NCBI GenBank assembly: GCA_964574985.1 | Contig: CAZNPH010000035.1 | Coordinates: 1-15,796, forward strand | Reading direction: 5' to 3' | Source: CAZNPH01 sp964574985 | GTDB taxonomy: Bacteria > Bacteroidota > Bacteroidia > Bacteroidales > SM23-62 | DNA: 15,796 nucleotides | In this document: positions 14,535-15,796 of the stretch, one piece after another | Layout: each line of letters opens with the position of its first letter | How positions within the stretch are numbered: position 1 is the stretch's first letter | Translations under genes and position numbers: made by a program | The notes under the pieces: model-generated | Seen by the model: the letters and a program-made list of their open reading frames with translations, nothing else | What the model was told of the DNA's origin: nothing | Databases searched by the model: none

Positions 14535-15368
14535 ATGAACAAAGAAGAATTATTTGGGAACATCCAAAAGAAAAAGAGCTATCTCTGTATCGGACTGGAT
14601 ACGGATATGAACAAGCTTCCTAAGATCATCCTGGATACCGGGTACCCGGTTTACGAGTTCAACAAAAGGATCATCGATTTTACCAGTGAATATGCCGTTG
14701 CCTATAAACCCAACCTGGCATTCTATGAAACGCTTGGTGCGGCGGGATGGATCAGTCTGGAACTGACCGTTACGCATATCCGCAGGAATTATCCCGACAT
14801 ACTGGTCATTGCCGATGCCAAGCGTTCCGATATAGGCAATTCTTCAAAGATGTACGCTAAAGCTTTCTTCGAACGGCTTGATGTGGATGCGGTGACTGTC
14901 AATCCATACATGGGAGAGGATTCGGTCAGGCCCTTCCTGGAACACGGGGGGAAATGGGCCGTGGTGCTCGGACTCACATCGAATCCCGGGTCGGAGGATC
15001 TGCAGATGGCCAGGGAAAAAGACAGCGGTGAGCCCGTTTTCGCATACATGATGAAAAAAACCAGGGCATGGGGAACTGCTGACAACATGATGTACGTGGT
15101 GGGTGCCACCCGCCCGGACCTGTTCAAAAAAGTCCGGGAGATCTGTCCGGACCATTTCCTGCTCGTACCTGGCATAGGAGCCCAGGGAGGCAGTCTGCAC
15201 CAGGTCTCGGAACAGCTGATGAACAAACAATGCGGGATCATTGTCAATGTCAGCCGGTCGGTCATCTACGCCAGTGTGACCAACCAGTTCGCAGAAGAAG
15301 CCAGGGAAAAAGCCATGGAGATACAGGCGTCGATGGAGAAGCTTCTCACCGGAAAAAAACTCATCTGA
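14535..15368 (+). CDS. pyrF: orotidine 5'-phosphate decarboxylase
   Basis: Last step of UMP synthesis: decarboxylation of orotidine monophosphate. The 277-residue protein is of the longer type-2 OMP decarboxylase subgroup. The catalytic block DAKRSDIGNS has the Asp-x-Lys-x-x-Asp set at D94, K96 and D99. IGLDTDMNKLP (19-29) carries the substrate-binding Asp near the N-terminus. VPGIGAQGG and the following VNVSRSVIYAS form the phosphate-binding end of the barrel. No signal peptide or extra domain is present. ATG 14535 has only weak upstream purines but gives the expected N-terminus, 27 bp after prfA. No terminator with a T tract was found in the 120 bp after its stop; an AT-rich inverted repeat at 15414-15433 lies there instead. 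Confidence 0.97.
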   Translation: MNKEELFGNIQKKKSYLCIGLDTDMNKLPKIILDTGYPVYEFNKRIIDFTSEYAVAYKPNLAFYETLGAAGWISLELTVTHIRRNYPDILVIADAKRSDIGNSSKMYAKAFFERLDVDAVTVNPYMGEDSVRPFLEHGGKWAVVLGLTSNPGSEDLQMAREKDSGEPVFAYMMKKTRAWGTADNMMYVVGATRPDLFKKVREICPDHFLLVPGIGAQGGSLHQVSEQLMNKQCGIIVNVSRSVIYASVTNQFAEEAREKAMEIQASMEKLLTGKKLI

Positions 15369-15413
15369 AAATACCAGGCTGAGATCCGATAGCTGAGATT
15401 TGGCGTACCGGGA

Positions 15414-15433
15414 CATATACATAATTGTATATG
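15414..15433. repeat. perfect 8-bp AT-rich inverted repeat after pyrF
   Basis: CATATACA (15414-15421) and TGTATATG (15426-15433) are perfect reverse complements around TAAT. Outside them, CCGGG (15408-15412) and CCCGG (15438-15442) can also pair, giving a compound stem of about 35 bases. It sits midway between the convergent pyrF and FISUMP genes, 45 bp from the pyrF stop, and has no T tract. It may be a factor-dependent or bidirectional transcription barrier, or an operator. Confidence 0.45.
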
Positions 15434-15488
15434 CAACCCCGGGGATCATGGATGAGGAATTCCTGTCCCAGGATATGCCGGTATCCAG

Positions 15489-15796
15489 TTATTCATCCAT
15501 AACACAACGAACCGATATTCCAACAGTCTTGTTACCCAACAAAAAATTTTTCCATAACGTACCATTAAAGGTGTTCAACTCAAATGTATATGAACTACTC
15601 CAGTAACCTTCAGTAGAACAACGAAAGCAACCCCGATAACCCTTTTTTCCAAGATAATGGATCCAGCGATAACCACCAGGTAATCCGGTAAATCCGCTGG
15701 AGTTTGTAGCACCCTCATTCGGACTCAACCAGTGAACTGTACCGCTTTCTTTCATCTTGCCTCCGGCCACATTCTGACCACCAAGAAAAGATCTGA
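15489..15796 (-). CDS. FISUMP-domain protein, partial (N-terminus beyond the window)
   Basis: The C-terminal 102 residues of a protein with the Fibrobacter succinogenes major paralogous (FISUMP) domain. Reading in from the edge, the frame gives FLGGQNVAGGKMKESGTVHW, then SPNEGATNSSGFTGLPGG, a GYWSSS segment and the ending VGISVRCVMDE. These are the family hallmarks: a GGKMKE-like block, GFTALPGG-like, WSS and SVRCV. FISUMP proteins are usually secreted or surface proteins, often lipoproteins or with extra adhesion-type domains, and their function is poorly known. The frame is open through the right edge, so the gene continues outside. A GTG at 15770 is an internal Val and not the start. The gene converges on pyrF with 120 bp between stops. 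Signal peptide and partner domains cannot be seen here. Confidence 0.85.
   Translation of the reverse strand, partial: RSFLGGQNVAGGKMKESGTVHWLSPNEGATNSSGFTGLPGGYRWIHYLGKKGYRGCFRCSTEGYWSSSYTFELNTFNGTLWKNFLLGNKTVGISVRCVMDE

Noticed and set aside
15400..15606. 68-codon plus-strand frame after pyrF
   Set aside because: Antisense to the FISUMP domain and crosses the inverted repeat. No family resemblance.

Overview
The window looks like the chromosome of a Bacteroidota bacterium, probably Bacteroidales-like and possibly uncultured. Four things point there. Several genes are preceded by the Bacteroidetes -7 element TAnnTTTG rather than by a sigma70 -10 box. Shine-Dalgarno sequences are mostly weak or absent. 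The gene set is typical: a type III glutamine synthetase, a PorE-like TPR/propeller/OmpA protein, a FISUMP-domain protein, a DUF3109 protein, a lipoprotein serpin and the long form of PurM. Base composition is roughly even. I see no phage, IS, tRNA, rRNA or CRISPR.

Layout. At the left edge a good promoter (4-33) leads into a small single-pass membrane protein (98-316). It converges on a minus-strand block of three genes: a lipoprotein serpin (3754-2501), a membrane zincin of the DUF3267 type (2491-1850) and a POT-family peptide transporter (1772-324). A perfect 10-bp inverted repeat lies directly against the transporter start. A gap of about 300 bp without a convincing gene follows. Next, on the plus strand, a two-gene unit encodes a DUF3109 cysteine-rich protein and an M20 dipeptidase. 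glnN (type III glutamine synthetase) follows with its own -7 box, then the PorE-like envelope protein.

The PorE-like gene ends at 10409, and the stop codon of a convergent pyruvoyl-dependent arginine decarboxylase begins at 10410. The two stop codons sit inside a perfect 8-bp hairpin. Upstream of the decarboxylase, on the same strand, is a sulfatase remnant that has lost the middle of its catalytic domain and changed frame at the junction. From 12148 the plus strand carries a housekeeping cluster, purM-prfA-pyrF (purine synthesis, translation termination, pyrimidine synthesis). The last gene is a FISUMP-domain protein on the minus strand, cut by the right window edge.

How the genes fit together. 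Most are housekeeping. A loose theme of protein and peptide handling runs through the left half: protease inhibitor, membrane protease, peptide importer, dipeptidase, then ammonia assimilation by GlnN. Only the serpin/DUF3267 pair and the DUF3109/dipeptidase pair have spacing close enough to argue for co-transcription. I do not see a clear undescribed multi-gene system. The items most worth a second look are the serpin/zincin pair with a readable inhibitory loop, the inverted repeat at the transporter start, the decayed sulfatase, and the bacterial pyruvoyl arginine decarboxylase.
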